Below are positions 7,184 to 17,133 of a stretch of 64,000 nucleotides of DNA, piece by piece. This DNA is from Acrocarpospora macrocephala. Lineage in GTDB: Bacteria > Actinomycetota > Actinomycetes > Streptosporangiales > Streptosporangiaceae. The notes under the pieces are model-generated. The model saw only the letters and a list, made by a program, of their open reading frames with translations, was not told the origin of the DNA and did no database searches. Within the stretch, counting starts at the first letter, position 1, and every line of letters starts with the position of its first letter. The stretch lies in the NCBI RefSeq assembly GCF_009687865.1, contig NZ_BLAE01000019.1, positions 93,481 to 157,480 of the forward strand. The letters are read 5' to 3'. The position numbers and the translations under genes are program-made.

Positions 7184-10100
7184 TTACGTCAGCCGAACGT
7201 ACCGCCGGTGATCGTCGCAATCATCGTCATCGTGACCACCCTTCGCACGGAACCGGAAGTCGGCCCAGTGCTGTGTGCCGTCGGTGAGGGTCACGACCAG
7301 CCGCCGGCACTGCCCGGCCCACGCCTTGTCGGTCTTCCAGACGTAGGTGTAATGGCCGTCGTCGTAGTGCAGAGACGATTTGCCGGAAGGGGCCGTCGGC
7401 TTGAGGGCGCCGGGTGCGCCGCCACTACAGGGGAACTGGCCGGAGGCCGGTGAACCCTGCGCCAGAATGTTCATGCCCCGGTAGCCGCCGAGCCCGAACT
7501 TGATCGGGATGGACTGGCCGGGTTCCACCACGTTGACCGCCGGCGGGTTGTACACCGGGCGGAGGAAGCCGTGGAACGGCCATGCGGGCGCCTGGACCGT
7601 GACGGTACGCGGCGCCGACACCGAACCGCCGTCGTTGTCGCGGATGGTCACGGTCGCGGTGAACGTGCCCGGGCGGTAGGCGTGCGCCAGGAAGCACGGT
7701 GACACCGCTCCGTCAAGCACCCCGGGGCTCGTCCCGTCACCCCACTGCACCGTGCAGGTGTGCAGGTCCTGCACACCGGCGTCGGTGAACTCGACCCGCG
7801 CGCCGGAGGCGTCGACGGTCACCGCGCCGAGCACCGGCGGTGCGTTGGCGACGGTCACCGTGGTGCTGTCCGAAGCCGTCGCGCCAGCGGCGTCCACCGC
7901 GGTCAGCGTCGCGGTGAACGTGCCCTCGTCGGCACAGGTCACCGACGCCTGAGCGCCTTGACCGGTGACGGCGCATGGCCCGTCCACCCCCCATGACGAC
8001 GTGACACCGGCCGTGTCGTCGGTAACCGTGCCGTTGAGGGCGACCCCGGTGCCCTCCACCGTCGACACGCCGTTCCCGGCGTCCACCACGGGCGCCTTGT
8101 TGTCCTGGTCGTTGTCGGTGATCCAGGCCGTGCCGACCTCACCGCGCAGCACCGTACGGCCGTCGGAGGCGGCCAGGTCGCCCAGCTTGAGCTGGAACGG
8201 CTCGGGCGACTCCACCACCGTGTCGTCCACCGCCGCGGCGGTGACCACGCCGGCCGGGTGATCGGCGGTGAGCTGCAGGGTTCCGGTGCCCGGCGTGATG
8301 TCGCCGGGAGCGTCGGAGCCTCCCGCGGAGGGCTCGACCAGGGTCCACGGCACCGAGACCGTCGTGCCTGCCACCGGCGCGGGGTGGACGGCGATCACGA
8401 AGTCACCTGTGCCGCCCTCGACCAGGGTCGGCGCGGTCACCGACACGTTGAGCACCTCGTCGTCGGCGATGGTCACCGTGCCGCTGTCACCCGCGGCGGC
8501 GGTGCCGTTGGTGACCTTACCGAGCGAGATGGCGAACGTCTCGTTCGGTTCGGGGGTCGTGTCGCCGTTGACGGCCAGGTGGAGCACGTCCTGGGTCTCG
8601 CCAGGGGCGAACCGGATCGTCGCCGCCGCGCTCACGTAGTCCTCGCCCGCCTTCGCGGAACCGTCGGCGGTGGCGTACTCCGCCACGACCTCCTTGCCGC
8701 TGGGCTTGGACAGCCGGAACGTGACCGCGGTGTCGGTGAGGCTGGTGTCCCCTTCCGGCACGGTGCGCGACTGCACCGAGACGGTCGGCGGAGCGTCGTC
8801 GTCGGCGATCGTGCCGGTAGCCTGCGCCCGGGCGATCTTCAGGCCCAGCCGGGCACCGGTGAGCGCGAGGGTGAGCGTCTCGTCATCCTCGTCGATCGCG
8901 TCGTCGGTGACCTTGACCGGGATCGAGGCCTGCGTCTGGCCGGCCGGCACGACCACCGTGCCGGTGCCGAACACCGCGTCGTCCTCCCCGGCGGTGTCGC
9001 CCTGCAACGACCAGGTCAGCGCGACGTCGCCGCCCAGCGCGTGGTCCAGCTTGACGGTGTACGCGCCGCCGTCCGCCTCGGTCAGCGCCGCGTCCTCCAC
9101 TGTCGCGGTCACCCATGCCGCCGGTAGTTCCAGCTCCGGGTCGGCCTTGGGGCGGGTGAGCGCGAGACCGTTCCACGTGTCGGTCGCGACCTGCAGGACC
9201 ACCTGGCCGTCGATCGGGACCACGGTCGGCGTGAGGACTCTGGACGTGCCGGTGCCGGCTGCGCCGTTGGTGTTGCTGCCCCAGACCATCATCGAGCCGT
9301 CGGCGCGGTTGGCCAGCGTGGTCGAGGAGTTCTCGTTGTCGATGCCGACGATCGGCGGACCGTCCGGCATCGGTGCGCGAGTGGGCGCCGACAACGTGCA
9401 CCGCGTGTCGCCGCAGATCGGCGCGAGGTCGGCGTTGAAGTTCTCGCCCCACATCCAGATCGAGCCGTCCTCCTTGAGCGTGACCGCCGCGTCGCCGGCT
9501 ACGGAGACGTCCACGACTCCGCTGCCCTGGCCGAGCGTGTCAACCGGCCGCGGAAGCCACGGGTTGCGCGCCGGGTCCTGGGTGTTCCACTTGCGACCCA
9601 GTGTCGGGTCGGTGCTGCCGCAGGAGAGTACGGTGCCGTCCTTCGTGAGGAACAGCGCGCTCGACTTGGTAATGGCGATCTGCCGTACGTTGGTGAGGTC
9701 CGGGATGCGCGTGGGATAGAGCGTGTCCACCGCGGCCCCCGAGCCGTCGCAGTTCACCCGGCCCCACGCCATGACCGTGCCGTCCTCCATCAGCGCGTAA
9801 TCGGACGACACGCCGGCCTGCACGTCGCGCACGCCGGTGAGCAGGGTGCCCGTGGCGTCGGCGACCACGAAGTCCGGGTACGGCCGGTTGCCACTGGCCT
9901 CCCCGCCGCCGAGGTTGCCGGCGGTGTTGCGGCCCCAGGTCAGCACCTTCCCGTCGGTGCGGACCGCGGCGACGTGATTGTCCGTGACGGACAGTTGCCG
10001 TACGCCGGACAGCAGACCCTGCCCGCCGGGCCCCAGCGGCTGCACCGGCTGGAGCCGGAGGCTGGAAGACCCGTCCCCTATCTCGCCGAAGAGCTGGTTG

Positions 10101-12247
10101 CCCCAGGCGCGTACGGTGCCGTCGGCGAGCACGGCGTAGCCGGTGCCTATGCCCATCTCGACCTGGACCACGTTCGCCGGGAGTACCGACTTCGTCGGCT
10201 TGGTGTAATTCGTGCCCATCTTGCCGTCGCCGATCTGGCCGTGCGTGTTGCTGCCCCAGCCGAAGACCTCACCGGTCAGGCCGCCCGGCGGCGCGTCCGG
10301 CGAGCCGCTGTCGCAGTCGTCGTCGACGCCGTTGCCGAGGAACTCGATCTGGCCGGGATGGATCGCCGCGTCCGCGTCGTCGCAGTCCGTGGTGGCTGTC
10401 CAGTTGTCACCGTCCGCGTCGGGCCGGTGGACCAGCACGTCCCAGGCCCTCGTGGCCTGGTGCCCGTCGGCGTCGGTCGCGGTCGCGACGACCTGGTGCG
10501 CGCCCGGGGTGTCCGGAGCGGTCCAGGACAGCGACCCGCCGTCGCCGGTCGGCTTCCCGTCGACGCTCCAGCTCACGGCGGGGTCGCCGCCGTCATCGGT
10601 CGCGGTGACCGAGAAGACCGCGGTCGCGCCGGTCCGCACCACCGGTTGGACGTTGTCCGGCGACGCGCCCGACAGGCGCGGGTCGACGCCCTTGCGGGTC
10701 ACGGTCGCGCCGCTCCACGCGTACGCGATGCGGCCGGCGCTGTCGGTCACCCGTAGCCCGACGACCGGCGCGCCCGGCTCGTCGAAGGTGACCGTCGGCG
10801 TCGCACCGTCGGCGTCGTCGAAGTCACGGTCACCGTCCAGGTCCCAGGCGTACGACGCCAGCGTCGCCCCGCCGCGTGCGGCCGATGCGGTCCCGTCCAG
10901 CGTGACCGGCTCGCCCTCGGTCGCGGTGTACGGGCCACCGGCGTGCGCCGTCGGGTGCGGGTCGGGCACGTGCGTGTCGCCCGCCATCGCGTCCACGATG
11001 GCACCCCAGGCGGTGAGCCCCTGGCCGACCGCGGTCACAGTCCTGGCGTGGGCGGCGATCTGCGCGTCCAGGAGGGCACGAATGTCCGCTGCCTTGTACA
11101 GCGGCCCGTAGGCGTTCCGGACGTCGGCCTCCAGCTCCGTGATCTGCGGGCCGGTCATGCCGGTCTCCCGAAGCGTGCGCCGCTCGTCAGGGGTCAGACT
11201 CTCCCGCCGTACCCGGTCGGAGAAGTCGTGGCCGAAGGCCAGCCCTTCATTGGCGGCGTCGGTGTAGAGCGCCTTCAGGTCGGTCAACTGGCGGGATGTC
11301 GCGGCGAGCTGCCCCACCAGGGTCTGGTGCAGGTCGCGCGTCTCGCGGGCGTGCACGAGCGCCCATTCCCGGTTGCCCGCCTGCTGCGCGCCCTTGTAGG
11401 CCTCCACGCTGCGCAGCAACGCCTCGACCAGCGCGCCCTCACCCGCGATAGCGTCCGTCGGCGCGGCCACGGGCTTGGGCACCACCGGCTGGTCGAAGTC
11501 CGGGTTCGGCGGGTCCTCGTAAATGCCCAGGTAGTGCTGGCCCTGGTTGAGCAGCAACCCGTCGAACTGCTCCTGGATCGGGCTGAAGTAGTTGCCGTAC
11601 TTCAGCGCGCAGGCGGTCGGGTTACCGGCCTTGCACCCGTTCTTCAGCGCCTTCTGGACGAACTTCCACACCCGGTTCATGACCTGCCGGGTGGTCTTCC
11701 ATGACTCGTATTCCTCGTACGCCGACTGTTTGAGCGACGTCAGCGCGGCGTCGGGCGGTGGCAGCTCGCCCGGGGTCTCGACCTTGATCACGCGGGAGAA
11801 CACCGCGTCGTCCTCAGCCTGGAAGACTCCGTCCTGGCAGGTGTCGAACACCACGTCGTACTCGCCCTCACCGAGGGCGCCGGCCGGCGTGGTGATGCCG
11901 ATGATCTCGTCGTCGAACACCGTCGCATACTGCACGACCGTGTTCGGCTTGCCTCCGGTCACGTCCACCAGGTGCCCCTGCGCTGTGCCCGGCACCACGA
12001 TGTAGACGTCGCTGGTCGGGTACACGAAGTCGGGCACGCCGTCCTCCGGGCACCCGGAGTTCTTGAACGCCAGATCCCCCCAAACCCGGACCGCCGCGTT
12101 CGCGCCGAAGGTCCCGCGCGTCTCGCCGATCTTGCCGACCCATAATGTATTGCTGTTGGCGTACGACGGCGACGCTGGGACCACCAGTCCCACCGCCATG
12201 GTCGTCACCGTCAGGGCGGCAGCCGCCGCCCGTTTCCACCTGTTCAC
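7184..12247 (-). CDS. Giant exported protein: PKD, RCC1 propeller, Calx-beta and PxKF domains
   Basis: The protein has 1687 residues from GTG 12247 (AGAGGG upstream). A Sec signal peptide (VNRWKR, hydrophobic core, SYANS) is followed by a helical region to about 430. A PKD domain spans about 432-519 and an Ig-like domain follows. A CDDADAAIHPG...NGVDDDCD motif (about 620-648) resembles the MopE-type metal-binding repeat. Seven RCC1-like blades (GWGSNTHGQIGDG, AWGNQLFGEIGDG, TWGRNTAGN and others) span about 660-1030. About three Calx-beta domains (AEYATADGSAKAGEDY) reach 1380, with two PKD-like modules to 1550. The PxKF-type end has an acidic GHDDDDCDD tail. No anchor or sortase motif is seen. 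It is probably a secreted, calcium-binding adhesive or matrix protein. Confidence 0.85.
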   Translation of the reverse strand: MNRWKRAAAAALTVTTMAVGLVVPASPSYANSNTLWVGKIGETRGTFGANAAVRVWGDLAFKNSGCPEDGVPDFVYPTSDVYIVVPGTAQGHLVDVTGGKPNTVVQYATVFDDEIIGITTPAGALGEGEYDVVFDTCQDGVFQAEDDAVFSRVIKVETPGELPPPDAALTSLKQSAYEEYESWKTTRQVMNRVWKFVQKALKNGCKAGNPTACALKYGNYFSPIQEQFDGLLLNQGQHYLGIYEDPPNPDFDQPVVPKPVAAPTDAIAGEGALVEALLRSVEAYKGAQQAGNREWALVHARETRDLHQTLVGQLAATSRQLTDLKALYTDAANEGLAFGHDFSDRVRRESLTPDERRTLRETGMTGPQITELEADVRNAYGPLYKAADIRALLDAQIAAHARTVTAVGQGLTAWGAIVDAMAGDTHVPDPHPTAHAGGPYTATEGEPVTLDGTASAARGGATLASYAWDLDGDRDFDDADGATPTVTFDEPGAPVVGLRVTDSAGRIAYAWSGATVTRKGVDPRLSGASPDNVQPVVRTGATAVFSVTATDDGGDPAVSWSVDGKPTGDGGSLSWTAPDTPGAHQVVATATDADGHQATRAWDVLVHRPDADGDNWTATTDCDDADAAIHPGQIEFLGNGVDDDCDSGSPDAPPGGLTGEVFGWGSNTHGQIGDGKMGTNYTKPTKSVLPANVVQVEMGIGTGYAVLADGTVRAWGNQLFGEIGDGSSSLRLQPVQPLGPGGQGLLSGVRQLSVTDNHVAAVRTDGKVLTWGRNTAGNLGGGEASGNRPYPDFVVADATGTLLTGVRDVQAGVSSDYALMEDGTVMAWGRVNCDGSGAAVDTLYPTRIPDLTNVRQIAITKSSALFLTKDGTVLSCGSTDPTLGRKWNTQDPARNPWLPRPVDTLGQGSGVVDVSVAGDAAVTLKEDGSIWMWGENFNADLAPICGDTRCTLSAPTRAPMPDGPPIVGIDNENSSTTLANRADGSMMVWGSNTNGAAGTGTSRVLTPTVVPIDGQVVLQVATDTWNGLALTRPKADPELELPAAWVTATVEDAALTEADGGAYTVKLDHALGGDVALTWSLQGDTAGEDDAVFGTGTVVVPAGQTQASIPVKVTDDAIDEDDETLTLALTGARLGLKIARAQATGTIADDDAPPTVSVQSRTVPEGDTSLTDTAVTFRLSKPSGKEVVAEYATADGSAKAGEDYVSAAATIRFAPGETQDVLHLAVNGDTTPEPNETFAISLGKVTNGTAAAGDSGTVTIADDEVLNVSVTAPTLVEGGTGDFVIAVHPAPVAGTTVSVPWTLVEPSAGGSDAPGDITPGTGTLQLTADHPAGVVTAAAVDDTVVESPEPFQLKLGDLAASDGRTVLRGEVGTAWITDNDQDNKAPVVDAGNGVSTVEGTGVALNGTVTDDTAGVTSSWGVDGPCAVTGQGAQASVTCADEGTFTATLTAVDAAGATASDSTTVTVANAPPVLGAVTVDASGARVEFTDAGVQDLHTCTVQWGDGTSPGVLDGAVSPCFLAHAYRPGTFTATVTIRDNDGGSVSAPRTVTVQAPAWPFHGFLRPVYNPPAVNVVEPGQSIPIKFGLGGYRGMNILAQGSPASGQFPCSGGAPGALKPTAPSGKSSLHYDDGHYTYVWKTDKAWAGQCRRLVVTLTDGTQHWADFRFRAKGGHDDDDCDDHRRYVRLT

Positions 12248-12356
12248 GTCGATCCCTCTACTCCTGGCCGGATTCACCAGAGAGATCGTCGGTGTCAGCA
12301 CTTGGAGGGCGTTTAAGGCCGACTTGGACGTCACTTCAAGTCCCGGGGTGGGTCGT

Positions 12357-14597
12357 CTACTCGGCGTGAACGAGCCACAGGTCGCGGTCGTCGTCCCGGC
12401 CGTCGACGATCACGGTGTCGGCGACGGGCGGGTATCCGGTGGCGATGAGGGTGTACTGGCCGCCGGTCAGGTCGGCGAAGGTGTACGCGCCGTCCGCACC
12501 CGTGGTCGTGGTGCCGACCACGTTCCCGGCCGTGTCCAGCAAGGTCACCCGCGCGTCGTTCAGCGGGACGCCGTCGCGCGCGCGTACGGTGCCCCGGATC
12601 CGGACGCCGGGCCGCAACTCGACGTCCTGCCTGGTCTGACCGGTGCCGTTGACCTCGACTGGAACGGCTGCGGGGCAATAGGAGGCCGCGCCGACCGCGA
12701 GTGTGTAGCTGCCCGAGCCCACCCCGGAGAAGCTGTAGCAGCCCGCTGCGTCGGTGCTGCCCGAGGTGACGACCTCGCCGCGGACGTCGGTCAGCACGAT
12801 CACCGCGCTGGGCACCCGCCTGCCCTCCAGGTCGCGTACGACACCGGTCAGCTTGTTCGAGCTCGCGAGGATCAGGTGGAAGTCGACCGGCTGGTCTCCC
12901 ACCACCAGGGTGGCCACCTGCGGATCATGATGAGCGGCCGAGGTGATCAGGACATAGGTGTCGGTGCCAGGCGTCCAGACGCTGTAGGCGCCATCGGCTC
13001 GGGTCAGGGCCCGGCCGACCTGGTGGCCGTGCACGTCGATCAGAGTCAGGGTGGCATCGTCGACCGGGTGTCCGTCGTCACCACTGACGCAACCGCGGAT
13101 CTCGACACCGCCCTTCGGCCGGTCCGCCCAGGTGGCGCGCACCGGCTGGGCGTTGGCAGGCGCCAGGGTGGTCACCTGCGCCGCAGCCACGTTCCCGCGG
13201 GGAAGGAAGGCGGCGAGAAGGAAGGCGAGGAGGGCGGCGCCGAAGCCGAGGACCATGACGACGCGGAAACCGTCCTCGGAGGGCAGCGCGACCGGGCCGA
13301 ACGTGGTGGTCATCTGGGCCAGGACGACACCCGCCGCGGCGCTGGCGATGGCGGTGCCGACGGCCCGCATGAGGGTGTTGAGGCTGTTCGCGGCGGCCGT
13401 CTCGGACACCGGCACGGCGCCCATGACGAGGGCGGGCATCGAGGCGTAGGCGAATCCGATACCGGCTCCAATGACGCAGGAGACCAGGACGAAGTGCCAG
13501 ACCTCGGACATCAACGCGATGTTGAGGCCGTAGCCGGCGGCCACGATGACAGCCCCGATCATCAAGGTCACCTTGGGCCCCCTGGCCGCGGACAGGCGAG
13601 CCGACAGGGGCGCCAGGACCATCATCACCAGGCCGAACGGCGCCATGACCAGGCCCACGGTCAGCATCGACCGCCCCAGGCCGTAGCCGGTGGCCACGGG
13701 CAGCTGCAGCAGCTGCGGCAGCACCAGGGACATCGCGAACATCGAGAAGCCCAGCATGAGGGAGGCGAGGTTGGTGAACAGCACCTGACGCCGTGCGCTG
13801 GTGCGCAGGTCCACCATCGGCTCCCTGGTACGCAGCTCCCACCAGCCCCACAGCAGCAGCACGACAACCGCCGCGGCGAACAGGCCGATGGTGAGGGCGT
13901 CGCTCCAGCCCCAGTCGGCGCCCTTGGAGATCGCCAAGAGCAGGCACACCAGCGCGGACGACAGCCCGGCGGCGCCGACCAGGTCGAAACGCCCGCCGCT
14001 GCACACCGCCGATCTGGGCACGAACGTCAGCACCAGCACAGTGGCCACGACACCGAGGCCCCCTGAGGTCCAGAACAGCACGTGCCAGTCGGCGTTCTCG
14101 GCGATGAGGGCGGCGCCCGGCAGACCCATGGCACCGCCCACGCCGAGCGAGGCGCCCATCAGCGCGGTCGCGGAGCCGAGCCTGTCGGGGGGCAATTCGT
14201 CGCGCATGATGCTGATGCCGAGCGGGATGACGCCGGCTGCCAGGCCTTGCAGCGCCCGTCCGACGACCATCGGGATCAAAGAGTCACTGAGAGCGCACGT
14301 GACGGACCCGGCGACCAGCAGGATCAGGCTGGTCAGAAGCATGCGCCGCTTGCCGTGCATGTCTCCCAGCCGTCCCATCACCGGCGTGGCGACCGAGCCC
14401 GCCAGCAGCGTGGCCGTGATCGCCCAGGTGGCGTCGGCGGCCGCGGCTCCCAGGAGCTTGGGGAACTCGGGAATCAGCGGGATCACCAGGGTTTGCATCA
14501 CCGCCACCACGATCCCGGCGAAGGCGAGCACGATCACGAAAGCGCCCGACCGCGACGGACCGTCCGCCTGAGCAACGCGGGAGGAGAAATTCGCCAT
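12357..14597 (-). CDS. MFS transporter (DHA2-like) fused to three Ig-like carboxypeptidase-regulatory domains
   Basis: The protein has 746 residues. ATG 14597 has AGGGAG six bases upstream; ATG 14603 overlaps that site. Residues of about 15-475 form 14 membrane segments with MFS motif A (GRLGDMHGKRRM) and motif C-like GALLGVGGAMGLPG-type spacing, as in DHA2 drug exporters. The C-terminal 260 residues are three beta-sandwich repeats of about 80 residues, each with the pattern GxVxDxxGxPVxxAxVxLxDxxGxxV...DxxGxYxFxxL. Membrane topology should decide whether these face outside. The giant exported protein gene follows after 109 bp on the same strand, so joint expression is possible. Confidence 0.85.
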   Translation of the reverse strand: MANFSSRVAQADGPSRSGAFVIVLAFAGIVVAVMQTLVIPLIPEFPKLLGAAAADATWAITATLLAGSVATPVMGRLGDMHGKRRMLLTSLILLVAGSVTCALSDSLIPMVVGRALQGLAAGVIPLGISIMRDELPPDRLGSATALMGASLGVGGAMGLPGAALIAENADWHVLFWTSGGLGVVATVLVLTFVPRSAVCSGGRFDLVGAAGLSSALVCLLLAISKGADWGWSDALTIGLFAAAVVVLLLWGWWELRTREPMVDLRTSARRQVLFTNLASLMLGFSMFAMSLVLPQLLQLPVATGYGLGRSMLTVGLVMAPFGLVMMVLAPLSARLSAARGPKVTLMIGAVIVAAGYGLNIALMSEVWHFVLVSCVIGAGIGFAYASMPALVMGAVPVSETAAANSLNTLMRAVGTAIASAAAGVVLAQMTTTFGPVALPSEDGFRVVMVLGFGAALLAFLLAAFLPRGNVAAAQVTTLAPANAQPVRATWADRPKGGVEIRGCVSGDDGHPVDDATLTLIDVHGHQVGRALTRADGAYSVWTPGTDTYVLITSAAHHDPQVATLVVGDQPVDFHLILASSNKLTGVVRDLEGRRVPSAVIVLTDVRGEVVTSGSTDAAGCYSFSGVGSGSYTLAVGAASYCPAAVPVEVNGTGQTRQDVELRPGVRIRGTVRARDGVPLNDARVTLLDTAGNVVGTTTTGADGAYTFADLTGGQYTLIATGYPPVADTVIVDGRDDDRDLWLVHAE

Positions 14598-15040
14598 GCG
14601 CATCTCCCTACAGGGTCTGAGCAGGCAAAGAACGAGGTTCTCGTGAATCAGTCACTCGTCCGGGGAGATCCGAGCGGATTTATGACCACACTGAGCGGCC
14701 ACACCTCGAAGTAGGTCCTGCCGGCACGACCTGGCCGGCACCCGCCCGATCCCACTGCTAGCCAGCCGACTGGCGGTCCGGAGACGCGCCCGCCTCGCCG
14801 CTCACGCCATCCTGGCCGTGCTGATCCTCGCGAGCGCGCTCGCCGCCAGTTCCGCCTTCGGCGGCTTCCAGCTCTTGAGCGCAAGGCCAGGCCTGACGCC
14901 TCGGCAGGTCGGAGCAGTGCCGATCGCTTGTCCGTCTCACGAACATCGCTGTCCGCTGTGAGCCTGTCGCGGCGAGCACCGGCTTCCTACTGTCGATGTC
15001 GACCACGAAGTGTCGATATCGATCACGACAGGAGGACGCG
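14598..15040. other. Intergenic region between divergent genes, no supported gene
   Basis: It separates the leftward MFS gene from the rightward PhyH gene. A plus-strand stretch near 14757-14950 reads as one hydrophobic helix (AHAILAVLILASALAA) without a good start, which may be decayed coding sequence. GTGTCGATATCGATCACGAC at 15009-15028 lies close to the PhyH start and contains overlapping GATATC/ATCGAT half-sites. No clear promoter elements could be fixed. Confidence 0.4.
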
Positions 15041-15805
15041 ATGACCGTGACCACGATCGATCTGCGGACCCTCGCCGGCCACTATGCCGAGTACGGGTAC
15101 GTTCTGGTGAAGGGCTTGCTGACCAGGGATGAGGCGGCGGCGTACCGCCGGGTCGCCCATGACCTGCTCGGGCAGCAGGACCGAGACGAGGACCCGACCT
15201 GGGGTTCGGCCGCTGAGCTCGCGGGCGGTGCGCCGACGCGGCTGCAGCACCTGCATGACGCGCAGTTCTACGCGGCGGCGTTCTCCCGGTTGCTGGTGGA
15301 TGAGCGGTTCACCTCCGTCGCCGCGGCCGTGCTGGGGGTGCCGAACGTACAGCTGCACCACACCAAACTGTTCGTGAAACCGCCGGAGAACGGCTCACCG
15401 TTCCCGCTGCACCAGGACCACCCGTTCTTCCCCCACACCCATCATCGGGTCGGCGCCGCGATATTCCACCTGGACGACGCGCCGGAGCAGAAGGGCTGCG
15501 TCCGCGTCGTGCCGGGCAGCCACCTCCAGGGGCCGCGGGAGCACGACCCCGAGGATGGCCATCACCTCACCGACGTACCGTTCGAGGCCGCGGTGCCGCT
15601 GTCCGCGGAGGCGGGGGACGTGCTGTTCTTCTCCTACCTGACCGTTCACGGCTCGGGTGTGAACGTCAGCGACGAGGCCAGGACCACCTGGCTGGTGCAG
15701 TTCCGCGACCCGGCCGACCCGCCGGCGATCCAGGCGCACGACTGGTCACTGGGGCAGGGCATGATGCTGTCGGGAGTGGACCCGACAGGCAGGAGACAGG
15801 CTTGA
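15041..15805 (+). CDS. Phytanoyl-CoA dioxygenase (PhyH) family Fe(II)/2-oxoglutarate oxygenase
   Basis: The protein has 254 residues from ATG 15041, preceded by GGAGG. The facial triad is visible as HQD (about H124 and D126) and the distal His in TVHGSG (about 202). Arg in ARTTWLVQFRD would bind 2-oxoglutarate. The family hydroxylates small molecules using iron, oxygen and 2-oxoglutarate. The araC gene overlaps its stop by four bases, so regulator and enzyme are cotranslated. The substrate is unknown and is probably a compound sensed by that regulator. Confidence 0.88.
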   Translation: MTVTTIDLRTLAGHYAEYGYVLVKGLLTRDEAAAYRRVAHDLLGQQDRDEDPTWGSAAELAGGAPTRLQHLHDAQFYAAAFSRLLVDERFTSVAAAVLGVPNVQLHHTKLFVKPPENGSPFPLHQDHPFFPHTHHRVGAAIFHLDDAPEQKGCVRVVPGSHLQGPREHDPEDGHHLTDVPFEAAVPLSAEAGDVLFFSYLTVHGSGVNVSDEARTTWLVQFRDPADPPAIQAHDWSLGQGMMLSGVDPTGRRQA

Positions 15806-16707
15806 GCTTGGCGGACGTGGCCGGTGCCGGTCGGCTGCCCGACCTGACCGGCCTGCTGGACACCTGCCAGGTCGGAGGGTTCAGGGCTGACTTCGTCAGC
15901 TGGGGGTTCTACACCAAGCCCGCCTGGCGTAACTACTGGCACCGGCACTCCTTCCACGAGGTTTGCCTGGCCTACACCGGTGCGGGCCGGTTCAGCGTCG
16001 GCGGGGAACACCATGACGTCGGCACCGGTGAGGTGTTCCTGGCCAGGCCGGGTGATGTGCACGAGATCGAGTCGAGCCGGGAGGACCCGCTCGGCATCGC
16101 CTTCTGGGGCTTCACCCTGCGGGGCGGCCAGGACGCTCCGGGTCCGGACGAGCGTGGCTGGTGGTCCGGCCTCACCGACCCCGCCGGTCCCGTGGTGTCG
16201 CGCCGTACCGGCTCGCTGGCCGAGGTCGTCACCGCACTCGCCGGGTACGCCGACCCGGTGCGGTCCGGGTACGACGCCGGCCTGGCCGGTCTCGGCGCCG
16301 CGCTGGTGGTGGACACCGCCAGGGCGTTCGCGTACGAGGACGACCTGCAGGTCGAGCCGCCTCCCAGGGACCGGCCGTCCCAGGCGGTGGCGGCGATGCG
16401 GCGGCACCTCGCCGACAACCTGTGCCGGCCGGTCCGGGTCAGGGATGTGGCCGCCACCGTCCACCTGTCCGAACGGCACGCCGAGCGGCTGTTTCGCGAG
16501 CAGACAGGCGCGTCCCTGATGGCGACCCTGCGCAGGATGCGGCTCGAGCTGGCCGCCGCCCTGCTGCTGGACACGGGTCCCACGGTGACGGAGGTGGCCC
16601 GGGCCTGCGGCTACCCCGACGTCCGCGCCTTCAGCACGGCTTTCCGCCGCCTGCACGGACACTCACCGCTTGAACACCGCGCCCGCAGCGGAACCCTGCA
16701 CCTGTAG
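15802..16707 (+). CDS. AraC-family regulator with N-terminal cupin domain
   Basis: The protein has 301 residues from TTG 15802, which overlaps the PhyH stop as TTGA and has AGGAG upstream. A cupin ligand domain (about 40-110: WHRHSFHEVCLAYTGAGRF, ARPGDVHEI) is followed by two helix-turn-helix units (about 205-295: VRDVAATVHLSERHAERLFREQTG and VTEVARACGYPDVRAFSTAFRR). It probably activates or represses the PhyH operon in response to a small ligand. The last 12 codons and the next 24 bases recur at 17801-17860. Confidence 0.9.
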   Translation: MSLADVAGAGRLPDLTGLLDTCQVGGFRADFVSWGFYTKPAWRNYWHRHSFHEVCLAYTGAGRFSVGGEHHDVGTGEVFLARPGDVHEIESSREDPLGIAFWGFTLRGGQDAPGPDERGWWSGLTDPAGPVVSRRTGSLAEVVTALAGYADPVRSGYDAGLAGLGAALVVDTARAFAYEDDLQVEPPPRDRPSQAVAAMRRHLADNLCRPVRVRDVAATVHLSERHAERLFREQTGASLMATLRRMRLELAAALLLDTGPTVTEVARACGYPDVRAFSTAFRRLHGHSPLEHRARSGTLHL

Positions 16708-16731
16708 CGATCTCCAACGCGGACCAGCGCC
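16672..16731. repeat. 60-bp direct repeat, left copy (araC 3' end)
   Basis: It covers the final codons of the AraC gene (EHRARSGTLHL, stop) and 24 bp of 3' flank. The right copy at 17801-17860 differs at about five positions. The two copies bracket 1.07 kb that contains the DUF2199 gene. The region 16732-17133 shows no convincing gene. Confidence 0.75.
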
Positions 16732-17133
16732 TACCCACGGGGTGCCGACGGATCATTGGGGTAGGGGATATCAACCGAGCATGCGGCCTGGGCCGGTCCC
16801 GACCGCCGTCGGCTCGGGCCGCGCGGCCCTCGCTGCTTGGACATCAAAACGATCTAGGTCATCATCCCGCCGCTCTGTGGAATTGTCATGTTCTGACCGT
16901 TTTCATGATCGGCGGACATCCTCGTACGGCAATAGCTGGCTTTCGCCATCACCGGCCCCTGGGCGCGCGGCGCCCTCTGACCCGTGTGACGGTCGTAGAC
17001 CCGTTTTGACGGTCGCTGGGCTCGCCACGATCGGACCGCCCCACCAGGCGGCCCGTCGGGCGGGCCCGAGCCACATTTCCAGACGCGAGCTCACCGCACA
17101 CTGCGCGTGCGACTTGGGGGCTATTACCACTCT

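Noticed and set aside
12063-14066. Plus-strand open frame of 667 codons rich in His, Gln and Gly
   Set aside because: It is antisense to the MFS transporter and lacks any recognisable motif. The minus-strand protein has clear MFS and Ig-like motifs.
16860-16921. Minus-strand 21-codon frame starting MSADHENG
   Set aside because: No ribosome site and no coupling to another gene; too short to support.
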